Assembly (NCBI GenBank): GCA_937925635.1
Contig: CALALX010000130.1
Location: 1-63,239, forward strand
DNA: 63,239 bases
Origin: an uncultured Caulobacter sp.
GTDB taxonomy: Bacteria; Pseudomonadota; Alphaproteobacteria; Caulobacterales; Caulobacteraceae
Reading direction: 5' to 3'
Shown here: positions 24,781-33,111 of the stretch, piece by piece
Layout of the letters: the number at the start of each line of letters is the position of its first letter
How positions within the stretch are numbered: the first letter of the stretch is position 1
Position numbers and translations under genes: made by a program
The notes under the pieces: model-generated
Database searches by the model: none
What the model was told of the DNA's origin: nothing
The model's input: the letters and a program-made list of their open reading frames with translations, nothing else

Positions 24781-26235
24781 ATGAGCCGCAGCCTGTTCAT
24801 CAACGGTCAATGGCGTCCCGGGCACGGCCCGGCGCTGACCTCGATCGACCCTGCGACGGGCGAGGCGGTCTGGCAGGAGAGCACGGCCGCCGCGGCCGAC
24901 GTCTCCGCCGCCGTTTCCGCGGCCCGCGACGCCTTCCACGACTGGGCTGACCGTCCGCGCGCCGAGCGGGTCGAGGCGTTGCGCCGCTACAAGGCCGCGC
25001 TGGAGGAACGCCGCGTCCCGATGGCCGAGGCGATCTCCCGAGAAACCGGCAAGGCGCTGTGGGAGACGACCGCCGAGCTCGGCTCGATGATCGGCAAGGT
25101 GGACGTCTCGATCGCCGCCTACGACGAGCGGACCGGCGTCAAGGAGACCGTCACGCCCTTCGGCCGCGCCGTGTTGCGCCACCGGCCGCACGGGGTCATG
25201 GCCGTGCTCGGGCCGTTCAACTTCCCCGGCCACCTGCCCAACGGCCACATCGTGCCGGCGCTGCTGGCCGGCGACACGGTGGTGTTCAAGCCGTCCGAGG
25301 AGACGCCGCTGACCGGCCAGCTGATGGTCGAGGCGCTGGAGGCGGCCGACCTGCCGCGCGGCGTCGTCAACCTCGTCCAGGGCGGCAAGGAGACTGGCCA
25401 GGCCCTGCTTGAACAGCACATCGACGGCCTGCTGTTCACCGGCTCGGGCGCGGCCGGGGCCCACTTCCGCCGCCAGTTCGCCGATCGCCCGGACGTGATC
25501 CTGGCGCTGGAGCTGGGCGGCAACAATCCGCTGGTCGTCTGGGACGCCACCGACGCCGAGGCCGCCGCGGCGCTGGTCGTGCAGTCCAGCTTCATCACCA
25601 CCGGCCAGCGCTGTTCCTGCGCGCGCCGCCTGATCGTGCCCGAGGGCCATGAGGGCGATGCCGTGATCGAGGCCGTCGTCGCCCTGGTCGACCGTCTGCG
25701 CATCAGCGCCTGGAACGCCGCCGACGAGCCGTTCATGGGGCCGCTGATCTCCGCCCGCGCCGCCGACGCCGCCCGCAAGGCCGCCGCCGCCCTCGGCGGG
25801 ACGGTGATCCGTCAGGCCGGCAAGGTCGAGGGCCTGACGGACGCCTTCATCACGCCCGGCATCCTCGACGTCAGCCACCATGAGACGCCGGACGAGGAGA
25901 TCTTCGCGCCGATCGTCCAGGTGCGCCGCGCGGCGACCTTCGACGGCGCCATCGCCCTGGCCAACGCCACCCGCTACGGCCTCTCGGCCGGGCTGATCAG
26001 CGACGACCGCGCCCGCTGGGAGCGTTTCCAGCAGCGCATCCGGGCCGGCGTCGTGAACTGGAACCGCCCGACCACCGGCGCGGCCGGCACGGCCCCGTTT
26101 GGCGGCCTCGGCGCCTCAGGCAACCATCGGCCCAGCGCCTACTACGCCGCTGACTACTGCGCCTACCCGGTCGCCAGCTTCGAGGCCGACGCCGTCGTCC
26201 CGACGCTCGGCGACATCAAGGGGCTGCGCGGGTGA
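24781..26235 (+). CDS. astD: Succinylglutamate-semialdehyde dehydrogenase
   Basis: 484 residues from the ATG at 24781 (MSRSLFINGQWRPG), which is the AstD-type N-terminus; the longer frame upstream is repeat DNA. Aldehyde dehydrogenase motifs: FNFPGHLPNGH, FTGSGAAG, catalytic ELGGNNP (Glu) and TTGQRCSCARRL (Cys). It oxidises N-succinylglutamate semialdehyde to N-succinylglutamate with NAD. The stop overlaps the GTG of astB (GTGA). Confidence 0.93.
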   Translation: MSRSLFINGQWRPGHGPALTSIDPATGEAVWQESTAAAADVSAAVSAARDAFHDWADRPRAERVEALRRYKAALEERRVPMAEAISRETGKALWETTAELGSMIGKVDVSIAAYDERTGVKETVTPFGRAVLRHRPHGVMAVLGPFNFPGHLPNGHIVPALLAGDTVVFKPSEETPLTGQLMVEALEAADLPRGVVNLVQGGKETGQALLEQHIDGLLFTGSGAAGAHFRRQFADRPDVILALELGGNNPLVVWDATDAEAAAALVVQSSFITTGQRCSCARRLIVPEGHEGDAVIEAVVALVDRLRISAWNAADEPFMGPLISARAADAARKAAAALGGTVIRQAGKVEGLTDAFITPGILDVSHHETPDEEIFAPIVQVRRAATFDGAIALANATRYGLSAGLISDDRARWERFQQRIRAGVVNWNRPTTGAAGTAPFGGLGASGNHRPSAYYAADYCAYPVASFEADAVVPTLGDIKGLRG

Positions 26236-27560
26236 GGGCGGTCGAGGCCAACGCCGACGGCCTCGTCGGGCCGACACACAGCTTCGCGGGGCTGGCGCCG
26301 GGCAATCTGGCCAGCGAGATCAACAAGGGCGATCCGTCCAATCCGCGCGCGGCCGTTCTCGAAGGCCTGAAGAAGATGCGGCTGCTGGCCGATCTCGGCC
26401 TGCCGCAGTTCGTGCTGCCGCCGCACGAGCGGCCGGACGTCGGCTTCCTGCGCTCGCTGGGCTTCGGCGGGTCGGACGCCACGGTGATCGAGACCGCCGC
26501 CCGCCAGGCGCCGGAGCTGCTCAACACCGCCTGCAGCGCCTCGCCGATGTGGGCCGCCAACGCCGCCACGGTGACGCCGAGCGCCGACGCCGCCGACGGC
26601 CGGGTGCACTTCACGCCGGCCAACCTGCTGACCAACCTGCACCGCAGCCTCGAGGGCGCGCAGACGACACGGTCGCTGAAAGCGCTGTTCCCGGATCCGG
26701 ACCGGTTCGCGGTCCACGATCCGCTGCCGGCCCAGCCGCACTTCGCCGACGAGGGCGCGGCCAACCATGTCCGCCTCTGCGCCGACCACGGCGAGGCGGG
26801 GGTGAACCTGTTCGTCTGGGGCCGCGACGCCTATGAACCCTGGACTGGCCGCTTTCCCGCCCGCCAGACGAAGCAGGCGTTCGAGGCCGTCGCGCGCCGG
26901 CACGGCGCCGGCGGCGCGGTCTTTGCCCGTCAGGCCCGCGCGGCCATCGAAGCGGGGGTGTTCCACAACGACGTCGTCTGCGTCGGCGCCAAGGCCTGCC
27001 TGTTCTTCCACGAGGCGGCCTTCGAGGACACGGCCACGATGATGGCCGACGTCCGCGCCGCAGCGACCGGGTTCGAGCCGCAGTTCGTGCAGGTCGACGA
27101 GGCTGACCTGCCGCTCGCCGAGGCGGTGAAGTCCTATCTTTTCAATTCGATGCTGGCCGCTCTTCCCGGCGACGACAGGCTCACGCTGATCGCGCCGACG
27201 GAGACGGCCGAGACACCGCGGGCCAAGGCGGCCGTGGACCGCGCCATCGCCTCGAACGCTCCGATCGGTCGCGTCGAGTACGTCGACGTGCGCCAGAGCA
27301 TGCGCAACGGCGGCGGGCCCGCCTGCCTGCGCCTGCGCGTGGTGCTGACCGACGCCGAACTGGCCGCGACCAATCCGGCCCAGCGGTTCGACGCCGATCT
27401 CCATGGGCGACTGACGGCCTGGGCCGAGCGCCACTACCGCGACCGCCTGTTGCCCGCCGACCTGGCCGATCCGCAGCTGCTGGTCGAAAGCCGGGAGGCG
27501 CTGGACGCGTTGACCGCGATCCTGGCGCTCGGCGGCGGCTTCTATCCGTTCCAGCGCTGA
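26232..27560 (+). CDS. astB: N-succinylarginine dihydrolase
   Basis: 442 residues. It converts N-succinylarginine to N-succinylornithine, two ammonia and CO2. Family blocks: EANADGLVGPTHSFAGLAPG at the start, LNTACSASPMWAANAATVTP, FHNDVVCVG, MRNGGGPACLRLRV (catalytic Cys region). It has the guanidine-modifying (amidinotransferase) fold. GTG start overlapping astD, last gene of the cluster, followed by a repeat-bearing convergent gap. Confidence 0.95.
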   Translation: MRAVEANADGLVGPTHSFAGLAPGNLASEINKGDPSNPRAAVLEGLKKMRLLADLGLPQFVLPPHERPDVGFLRSLGFGGSDATVIETAARQAPELLNTACSASPMWAANAATVTPSADAADGRVHFTPANLLTNLHRSLEGAQTTRSLKALFPDPDRFAVHDPLPAQPHFADEGAANHVRLCADHGEAGVNLFVWGRDAYEPWTGRFPARQTKQAFEAVARRHGAGGAVFARQARAAIEAGVFHNDVVCVGAKACLFFHEAAFEDTATMMADVRAAATGFEPQFVQVDEADLPLAEAVKSYLFNSMLAALPGDDRLTLIAPTETAETPRAKAAVDRAIASNAPIGRVEYVDVRQSMRNGGGPACLRLRVVLTDAELAATNPAQRFDADLHGRLTAWAERHYRDRLLPADLADPQLLVESREALDALTAILALGGGFYPFQR

Positions 27561-27561
27561 T

Positions 27562-27651
27562 CGGGGACATGCTCCGCGGAGCGGTGCGTGTCCCCCGGCC
27601 TCTTGGCGGACAATCGCGGGGGACACGCACCCCGCGGGAGCATGTCCCCGG
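27562..27651. repeat. Two inverted copies of the GGGGACATGC...GTGTCCCC repeat
   Basis: Copy one (27562-27598) reads GGGGACATGCTCCGCGG through to GGTGCGTGTCCCCC. Copy two (27617-27651) is nearly its reverse complement. Together they fill the gap between the convergent astB and LytTR genes. This is the best-preserved member of the family also seen at 3919-3982 and 8774-8816. Confidence 0.8.
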
Positions 27652-27653
27652 CT

Positions 27654-28472
27654 TCAGCCGCCGCGCAGCTTCATCAGGGCTGCGGGAAAGCGCCGCGACA
27701 GCGGAACCTCCAACGCGCCGAGCTGCACCATGTAGTCGCCGGAGCCCGCAGGCGTCAGGCCGCTGACGCGCGCGGCGCTGACCAGCCAGGAGCGGTGCGT
27801 GCGCACGAAGCCGAACGGCGACAGCTGGCCTTCGACGGCGGCGAGGGAGGCGCGCATCAGCGGCTTGCGGCCGTCGGCGAGATGGAACTCGACGTAGTTG
27901 CCGGCCGAGGACACCGCCAGGATGTCGACGACCGGCGCACGGACCAGCCTGGCCCCATCGCGGATGTCGAACGTCGCGGGACGGTCGGGCGCGGTCGCCG
28001 TGGATTGCAGGGCCAGCCGCCGCGCGACCCAGTAGGCGACCACGGTCAAGCTGTAGCTCAGCACGTCCTTGCGCAGCTCGTACGGAAACTCCTCGCGCAG
28101 GTCGCCGTAGCGGTAGGACTCGCCCGCCAGCGCATAGGCGCCGTGGCGCAGGGCCAGGAAGCCGGCGACATGCAGCGCCGACCAGGCCAGGACGCCGGCG
28201 GCATGGATCAGCCAGAACCGCGGGCTGCGCCATTCGTCGAGCGGCGCGACGCGCTGGGCCAACCATGGCAGCCACAGGATGGCGTAGACGGCCAACGCGC
28301 TGCTGCCCTCCCAGACCCAGGGCGCGCGCCAGTCGAGGTGCGGCATGTCGTGCCGGATCGTGGCGACATTGACCAGGGTGACGCCGAGGATGATCGCCGC
28401 CGTCGCGGACGCGCCCCAGGTGAAGGCCTTCAGCTCGGTTCCGTTCGTCCCCGATGTCGCGCCGTTCGTCAC
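27654..28472 (-). CDS. Membrane-bound LytTR-family transcription regulator
   Basis: 272 residues from GTG 28472 (VTNGATSGTNG); an ATG at 28547 would add 25 basic residues and has no ribosome site. Four hydrophobic segments in the first ~170 residues (for example SATAAIILGVTLVNVATI and IHAAGVLAWSALHVAGFLAL) are followed by a C-terminal LytTR DNA-binding domain of about 95 residues (ILAVSSAGNYVEFHL, FVRTHRSWLVS, VPLSRRF). It lacks a receiver domain, so the membrane part is probably the sensor. It is divergent from the acyltransferase gene, a likely target. Confidence 0.85.
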   Translation of the reverse strand: MTNGATSGTNGTELKAFTWGASATAAIILGVTLVNVATIRHDMPHLDWRAPWVWEGSSALAVYAILWLPWLAQRVAPLDEWRSPRFWLIHAAGVLAWSALHVAGFLALRHGAYALAGESYRYGDLREEFPYELRKDVLSYSLTVVAYWVARRLALQSTATAPDRPATFDIRDGARLVRAPVVDILAVSSAGNYVEFHLADGRKPLMRASLAAVEGQLSPFGFVRTHRSWLVSAARVSGLTPAGSGDYMVQLGALEVPLSRRFPAALMKLRGG

Positions 28473-28579
28473 AGGCGGCCCCCGTTCGTCCCGCCGGATC
28501 GGCCGCACACGGCAGGGCCGTAGCGACGCGGTGGCGTCGCCCGGCATGGAGAGCCGTCTTCCCTCCGCGAGCTCACGCC

Positions 28580-29779
28580 ATGTCTCCGACCACCCCCGAT
28601 CGCCGCCATGACCTCGACTGGATCCGCGTCGGCGCCTTCTTCCTGCTGATCCTGTACCACGTCGGCATGTTCTACGTGCCCTGGGACTGGCACGTGAAGA
28701 GCCCGCGGCCGGTCGAGGCGCTAGAGCCGGTGATGCATCTGACCAGTCCCTGGCGGCTGACGCTGCTGTTCCTGGTCTCGGGCGCGGCGACGCGGTTCAT
28801 GGCCGACAAGATCAGCGCCGGCGAGCTGGCGGGCCAGCGCGCCTGGCGGCTGCTGCCGCCGCTGGTCTTCGCCATCCTCGTGGTCGTGCCGCCGCAGAGC
28901 TACTACGAGGTCGTCGAGGCCGGCGTCTTCGACGGCTCGGTCGCCGAGTTCTACGGCAAGTACGTCACCGCATCCGGCCATTGGTGCGACGGCGACGGCT
29001 GCCTGATCACCCCGACCTACAATCACATGTGGTTCGTGGCCTATCTCTTTGTCTACACGATGTTTCTGGCGATCCTGTGGGGTCTGGCCCGCGGGCCGCT
29101 GACGCGGCTTGGCGAAGGGCTTGGCGAGGCGATGCGGGGCTGGGTGCTGTTGCTGGCGCCGATCGCCTTCCTCGCCGCATGCCGCCTGGTGGTGGCCCCG
29201 CTGTTCGAGGTCACCCACGCCCTGATCGATGACTGGTACACCCATTCGATCAGCCTCGCCGCCTTCCTGCTCGGCTTCCTGATCGCCAAGTCGGAGACCT
29301 TCCGCGCGGCGACGATCCGGCTGCGCTGGCCGGCGCTGGTCCTGGCGTTCACGGCCTGGGCGGTGATCGCGGGCTATGACTGGCGGCATCGGGGCGACGC
29401 CATTGCCGCGCCTCAGTGGCTGCAGGTGCTGGGCGGCTTCATCTACGCCGCCAATCAATGGTGCGCGATCCTGGCCATCCTCGGTTTCGGCGCGAAGCAC
29501 CTGACGCGAGGCGGGCCGCGCCTGACCTACCTGACCCTGGCGGTGTTCCCGTTCTACATCGTCCACCAGACGGTGATCGTCGTGGCGGCCTACCACCTGT
29601 CGAAGCTGGGGCTGAACCAGGGCCTGGAGGCGGCCATCCTCGTCGCCGTCACGTTCGCCGCCTGCTTCGCGACCTACGAGATCGTGCGCCGGGTCCAGGC
29701 CCTGCGGCTATTGTTCGGGTTGAAGGCCGAGGCGCGCGGTCAGAAGGCGGCGGCCAACCTGCCGCCGGCCGCCGCATAG
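28580..29779 (+). CDS. Acyltransferase family 3 membrane protein
   Basis: 399 residues from the ATG at 28580, with the family opening RRHDLDWIRVGAFFLLILYH and about ten transmembrane helices. Related proteins (OpgC/MdoC group and other acyltransferase-3 members) add acyl or succinyl groups to periplasmic glucans or other envelope sugars. The acceptor cannot be read from sequence. The 3' end overlaps the convergent phhA by 40 bases. Confidence 0.85.
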   Translation: MSPTTPDRRHDLDWIRVGAFFLLILYHVGMFYVPWDWHVKSPRPVEALEPVMHLTSPWRLTLLFLVSGAATRFMADKISAGELAGQRAWRLLPPLVFAILVVVPPQSYYEVVEAGVFDGSVAEFYGKYVTASGHWCDGDGCLITPTYNHMWFVAYLFVYTMFLAILWGLARGPLTRLGEGLGEAMRGWVLLLAPIAFLAACRLVVAPLFEVTHALIDDWYTHSISLAAFLLGFLIAKSETFRAATIRLRWPALVLAFTAWAVIAGYDWRHRGDAIAAPQWLQVLGGFIYAANQWCAILAILGFGAKHLTRGGPRLTYLTLAVFPFYIVHQTVIVVAAYHLSKLGLNQGLEAAILVAVTFAACFATYEIVRRVQALRLLFGLKAEARGQKAAANLPPAAA

Positions 29780-30618
29780 GCCTGTGTGCCGGTCGTGTAG
29801 ACGCGGTCCGTGGGCAGGATCGCGTCGATCGCGATGTCCGACGCCCCGTCCAGCCGCGCGTAGATCGGTCCGAAGTCCTGGAGGGTGGCGTCCAGCAGCG
29901 CCTGCAGCGACGGAATCACGAAGTAGACCTGCTGGAAGTCGTCGATGCGGTAGGGTGTCCGCATCAGCCGTTCGAGATCGAAGCCGATCCGGTTCGGGGA
30001 CGGGTCGTCGAGCGCGAAGATCGACTCGGTGCGCGAGGAGACGATGCCGGCCCCGTAGATGCGCAGGCCTTTCGCCGTCTCCAGCAGGCCAAACTCGACC
30101 GTATACCAGTAGAGGCGCGCCAGATTGTGCAGCTGGCCGCGCCCCATCGCCCGCCGGCCGCCCTCGCCATAGGCCTGCATGTAGTCCGCGAACACCGGGT
30201 CGGTCAGCATCGGGACGTGGCCGAACACGTCGTGGAAGATGTCCGGCTCCTGCAGGTAGTCCAGCTGGTCCGGCTTGCGGATGAACTGGCCCGAAACAAA
30301 GCGGCGGTTCGCCAGGTGCTCGAAGAAGACGTCGTCGGGCACCAGGCCCGGCACGGCGACCACGGTCCAGCCGGTCAGGCGCTTCAAGTCCTCATTGATC
30401 TTCCGGAAATCGGGGATGCCGCCGCGATGGAGGTTCAGGGCGTCCAGGCCGCGCAGGAACTCGTCGCAGGCGCGGCCGGGCAGCAGGGCCGCCTGGCGTT
30501 CGTAGAGGGTGTCCCACACGGCGTGCTCCGACGCCGTGTAGCTGTCCCAAGCCTGGTCGATGGTCCAGTCCGCCGCCGCTCCGGCAGGCGGACGGTCGCT
30601 AAAGCCGTCTGCGCTCAT
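29740..30618 (-). CDS. phhA: Phenylalanine 4-monooxygenase
   Basis: 292 residues, typical of bacterial phenylalanine hydroxylase. It turns phenylalanine into tyrosine using tetrahydropterin and O2. The iron ligands are visible: DIFHDVFGHVPML (two His) and WYTVEFGL (Glu). Pterin-binding region: LVPDDVFFEHLANRRF. The 3' end overlaps the acyltransferase gene. No pterin-recycling gene (phhB) is adjacent. Confidence 0.96.
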   Translation of the reverse strand: MSADGFSDRPPAGAAADWTIDQAWDSYTASEHAVWDTLYERQAALLPGRACDEFLRGLDALNLHRGGIPDFRKINEDLKRLTGWTVVAVPGLVPDDVFFEHLANRRFVSGQFIRKPDQLDYLQEPDIFHDVFGHVPMLTDPVFADYMQAYGEGGRRAMGRGQLHNLARLYWYTVEFGLLETAKGLRIYGAGIVSSRTESIFALDDPSPNRIGFDLERLMRTPYRIDDFQQVYFVIPSLQALLDATLQDFGPIYARLDGASDIAIDAILPTDRVYTTGTQAYAAAGGRLAAAF

Positions 30619-30699
30619 GGCCGGACAATGCGCCTGCTTCGCTGGAATTTCCGTTCTAAGGCGAGCGTGAAACCGGTTTCTGTTGAAACAACCTTGCGT

Positions 30700-30783
30700 C
30701 CTTCGCCACGGACACAGCGCCTCTTGCGCGGGATGACTGGGTCAGAAGGCCATCCGCTACGTCATGCTGAGCAGCGCCGAAGG
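30700..30783. repeat. Degenerate CCTTCG...GTCATGCTGAGC-type repeat fragment
   Basis: In the 189-base gap between phhA and hspQ, CCTTCG at 30700-30705 pairs with CGAAGG at 30778-30783, and GGATGAC plus GTCATGCTGAGC lie between. The sequence resembles a worn interspersed repeat of the kind found across alphaproteobacteria. Pairing is imperfect, so this is tentative. Confidence 0.35.
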
Positions 30784-30807
30784 CCTGTGTCGCAGCACGT
30801 CCCGCGC

Positions 30808-31137
30808 TCAGTGCGCGATCCGGGGCCGCATGTTGTAGTGGCCGTCCTGGAAGCCGTCGAAGATCAGGGCCGTGTGCGGATGTCCCACCGGCTCGCCGGT
30901 GTCGTCGGGCAGCAGGTTCTGCTCCGAGACATAGGCGACGTAGGTGTTCTCATTGTTCTCGGCCAGCAGGTGGTAGAACGGCTGATCCTTGCGGGGCCGG
31001 ATTTCCTCGGGGATCGACTGCCACCATTCCTCGGTGTTGGCGAACGTCGGATCGACGTCGAAGATCACGCCCCGGAACGGGAAGTGCCGGTGCCTGACCA
31101 CCTGGCCGATCGCGAATTTGGCGTTCCTGGTGTCCAT
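30808..31137 (-). CDS. hspQ: Heat shock protein HspQ
   Basis: 109 residues from the ATG at 31137 (MDTRNAKFAIGQVVRHRHFP). It contains the YccV-like hemimethylated-DNA-binding domain typical of HspQ: FRGVIFDVDPTFANTEEWW, QPFYHLLAENNE, YVSEQNLLPD and FDGFQDGHY. In enterobacteria HspQ is heat-induced and acts as a specificity enhancer for the Lon protease; in alphaproteobacteria the partner is assumed. A sigma-32-like promoter lies 43 bases upstream. Confidence 0.92.
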   Translation of the reverse strand: MDTRNAKFAIGQVVRHRHFPFRGVIFDVDPTFANTEEWWQSIPEEIRPRKDQPFYHLLAENNENTYVAYVSEQNLLPDDTGEPVGHPHTALIFDGFQDGHYNMRPRIAH

Positions 31138-31179
31138 AATGTTCCGGACTCTATGCCCGCGGCCCTGACTGGAAGATGA

Positions 31180-31207
31180 ACGTAGGTCCTTGCCGGGCGC
31201 TGGCAAG
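31180..31207 (-). promoter_or_regulatory. Candidate heat-shock (RpoH) promoter of hspQ
   Basis: On the minus strand CTTG (31207-31204) is followed after exactly 17 bases by CCTACGT (31186-31180). The alphaproteobacterial RpoH consensus is CTTG, 17-18 bases, CYTATNT, so the -10 differs at one position. The -10 is 42 bases before the hspQ ATG. Confidence 0.5.
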
Positions 31208-31297
31208 TCAATGCCTTCCACCGCGCGAAACCCGCCGCTACAGTCGCCGTTGAAACGAGACGCCCGCCTGCGGCGTCTGCGCAGACAGGGTTGAGCC

Positions 31298-32410
31298 ATG
31301 TCGGAGGCGCGACAAGCGCGAAACGGTCCCGCCGAGGACCGTCGAAGGTCGTCGGGCGGACATCCGGCGACGTACGCGGCCCTTGATCTGGGCACCAACA
31401 ACTGCCGTCTGCTGATCGCCACGCCCACGCCGGGCGGCTTTCGCGTTGTCGAGGCCTACTCGCGCATCGTGCGGTTGGGCGAAGGTCTGTCCCAGAACGG
31501 CCGGATGAGCGAGGCGGCCATGGAGCGGGCGATGGCGGCGCTGGCCGTCTGTGCGGAGAAGATCCGCCGCCGCAAGTGCGTTCGGATCAAGGCCATCGCC
31601 ACTCAGGCCTGCCGTCAGGCCGCCAACGGTCCCGATTTCATCGCCAAGGTCGCCGAGCAGACCGGGCTCAAGCTGCAGATCATCACGCCCAAGGAAGAGG
31701 CCCAGCTGTCGGTGGCCGGCTGCCTCAACCTGCTCGACCGCGATTCGGAGGCGGCGTTGGTCGTCGATGTCGGCGGGGGATCGACCGAGTTGAGCTGGGT
31801 CGACCTGAAGGGGGAGGGGCTCGACGCCCGGCCGCGCGAGTTCGCCCACTGGAAGCTGCCGATCAAGGCCTGGCTGTCGGTGCCGATCGGCGTCGTCACC
31901 CTGGCTGAGCGCTTTCCTGAGGCGGGGGACTCCGTGGAGACCTGGTTCCGGGCCATGGTCGAGACGGTGAAGGAGCGGATCGCCGCCTTCCCGCACGCCG
32001 AGCCGCTGCGCCCGACCTTCGACGGCGGCCGCGCGCATCTGGTGGGAACCTCCGGCGCCATCACCAGCCTGGCCGGTCTGCACCTCGACCTGCCGCGGTA
32101 TGATCGCGCGCGCGTCGACGGACTGTGGATGACGCGCGACGAGTGCGCGGCGACCACGGATCGGCTACTCGCCTGGACGCCGCGGGAGCGGGCGGCCCAG
32201 CCCTGCATAGGCCCGGACCGCGCCGACTTGGTTCTGGCCGGCGCGGCGATCCTGCAGGCGGTGCAGGAGCTCTGGCCCTGTCCGCGCGTGCGGGTGGCCG
32301 ACCGCGGCCTGCGCGAGGGCCTGCTGCTCAGCCTGATGAGCGATCGGCAGCCCCGCCGGCGAAGAAAGCGTCGCGACGGCGGCCCGCGTCTGGCAGGAGC
32401 GGCGGCATGA
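31298..32410 (+). CDS. Ppx/GppA-family exopolyphosphatase / pppGpp phosphohydrolase
   Basis: 370 residues with the ASKHA-fold phosphate motifs: YAALDLGTNNCRLLIA, VVDVGGGSTELSW and LVGTSGAITSLAGL. It lacks the extra C-terminal HD-like domain of long Ppx enzymes. Such short proteins hydrolyse polyphosphate or convert pppGpp to ppGpp; which applies is not clear. The first ~22 residues are polar and disordered. The stop overlaps the rlmE start (ATGA). Pairing of ppx/gppA with rlmE is common in alphaproteobacteria. Confidence 0.87.
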   Translation: MSEARQARNGPAEDRRRSSGGHPATYAALDLGTNNCRLLIATPTPGGFRVVEAYSRIVRLGEGLSQNGRMSEAAMERAMAALAVCAEKIRRRKCVRIKAIATQACRQAANGPDFIAKVAEQTGLKLQIITPKEEAQLSVAGCLNLLDRDSEAALVVDVGGGSTELSWVDLKGEGLDARPREFAHWKLPIKAWLSVPIGVVTLAERFPEAGDSVETWFRAMVETVKERIAAFPHAEPLRPTFDGGRAHLVGTSGAITSLAGLHLDLPRYDRARVDGLWMTRDECAATTDRLLAWTPRERAAQPCIGPDRADLVLAGAAILQAVQELWPCPRVRVADRGLREGLLLSLMSDRQPRRRRKRRDGGPRLAGAAA

Positions 32411-33111
32411 GCGAAGATCCTCCCCGCCGCCGCATGGTCAAGCCGCCGACCGGCGGCAAGGACAGCGGCCGCACCAAGCCGGCCCGGCTGAAAACCGCCA
32501 AGGGGCGCACCTCCAGCCAGCAGGCCTGGCTAGAGCGGCAGATCAACGATCCGTTCGCCGCCGAGGCGCGGGCGCTCGGCTATCGCAGCCGCGCGGCCTT
32601 CAAGCTCAGTGAGATTGACGATCGCTTCAAGCTGATCCGCAAGGGCTCGCTGATCGTCGACCTCGGCTGCGCGCCCGGCGGCTGGGTGCAGATCGCCCAG
32701 CAGCGCGGGGCGGCGAAGATCGTCGGCATCGACCTGCTCGAAGTCGATCCGCTGCCGCCGGCCGAGCTGATCCAGATGGATTTCACCGATCCGGCCGCGC
32801 CGGGGCTGCTGATCGAACGTCTGGGCGGCAAGCCGGACCTGGTGCTGTCGGACATGGCCCCCAACACCGTCGGCCACCGCGAGACCGACCACCTGCGCAT
32901 CGTCGCCCTGATCGAGATGGCCGCCGACTTCGCGATCGCGGTGCTCAAGCCGGGCGGCAGCTTCGTCGCCAAGGCCTTTCAGGGCGGCGAGACCGGCGAC
33001 GTCATCGCCCGTCTCAAGCAGCACTTCGCCAAGGTCCAGAATGTGAAGCCGAAGGCCAGCCGGGCGGACAGCTCCGAGGTCTTCCTCGTGGCGACGGGGT
33101 TCAAGGGCTAA
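32407..33111 (+). CDS. rlmE: 23S rRNA (uridine-2'-O) methyltransferase RlmE
   Basis: 234 residues. It methylates the 2'-O of a uridine in the A loop of 23S rRNA (U2552 in E. coli numbering). The K-D-K-E catalytic tetrad is visible in RSRAAFKL, LSDMAPN, FVAKAFQGG and SSEVFLV, and the SAM-binding motif is DLGCAPGGW. About 40 basic N-terminal residues (GRTKPARLKTAKGR) are typical of alphaproteobacterial members. ATG overlaps the previous stop. Confidence 0.95.
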   Translation: MSEDPPRRRMVKPPTGGKDSGRTKPARLKTAKGRTSSQQAWLERQINDPFAAEARALGYRSRAAFKLSEIDDRFKLIRKGSLIVDLGCAPGGWVQIAQQRGAAKIVGIDLLEVDPLPPAELIQMDFTDPAAPGLLIERLGGKPDLVLSDMAPNTVGHRETDHLRIVALIEMAADFAIAVLKPGGSFVAKAFQGGETGDVIARLKQHFAKVQNVKPKASRADSSEVFLVATGFKG

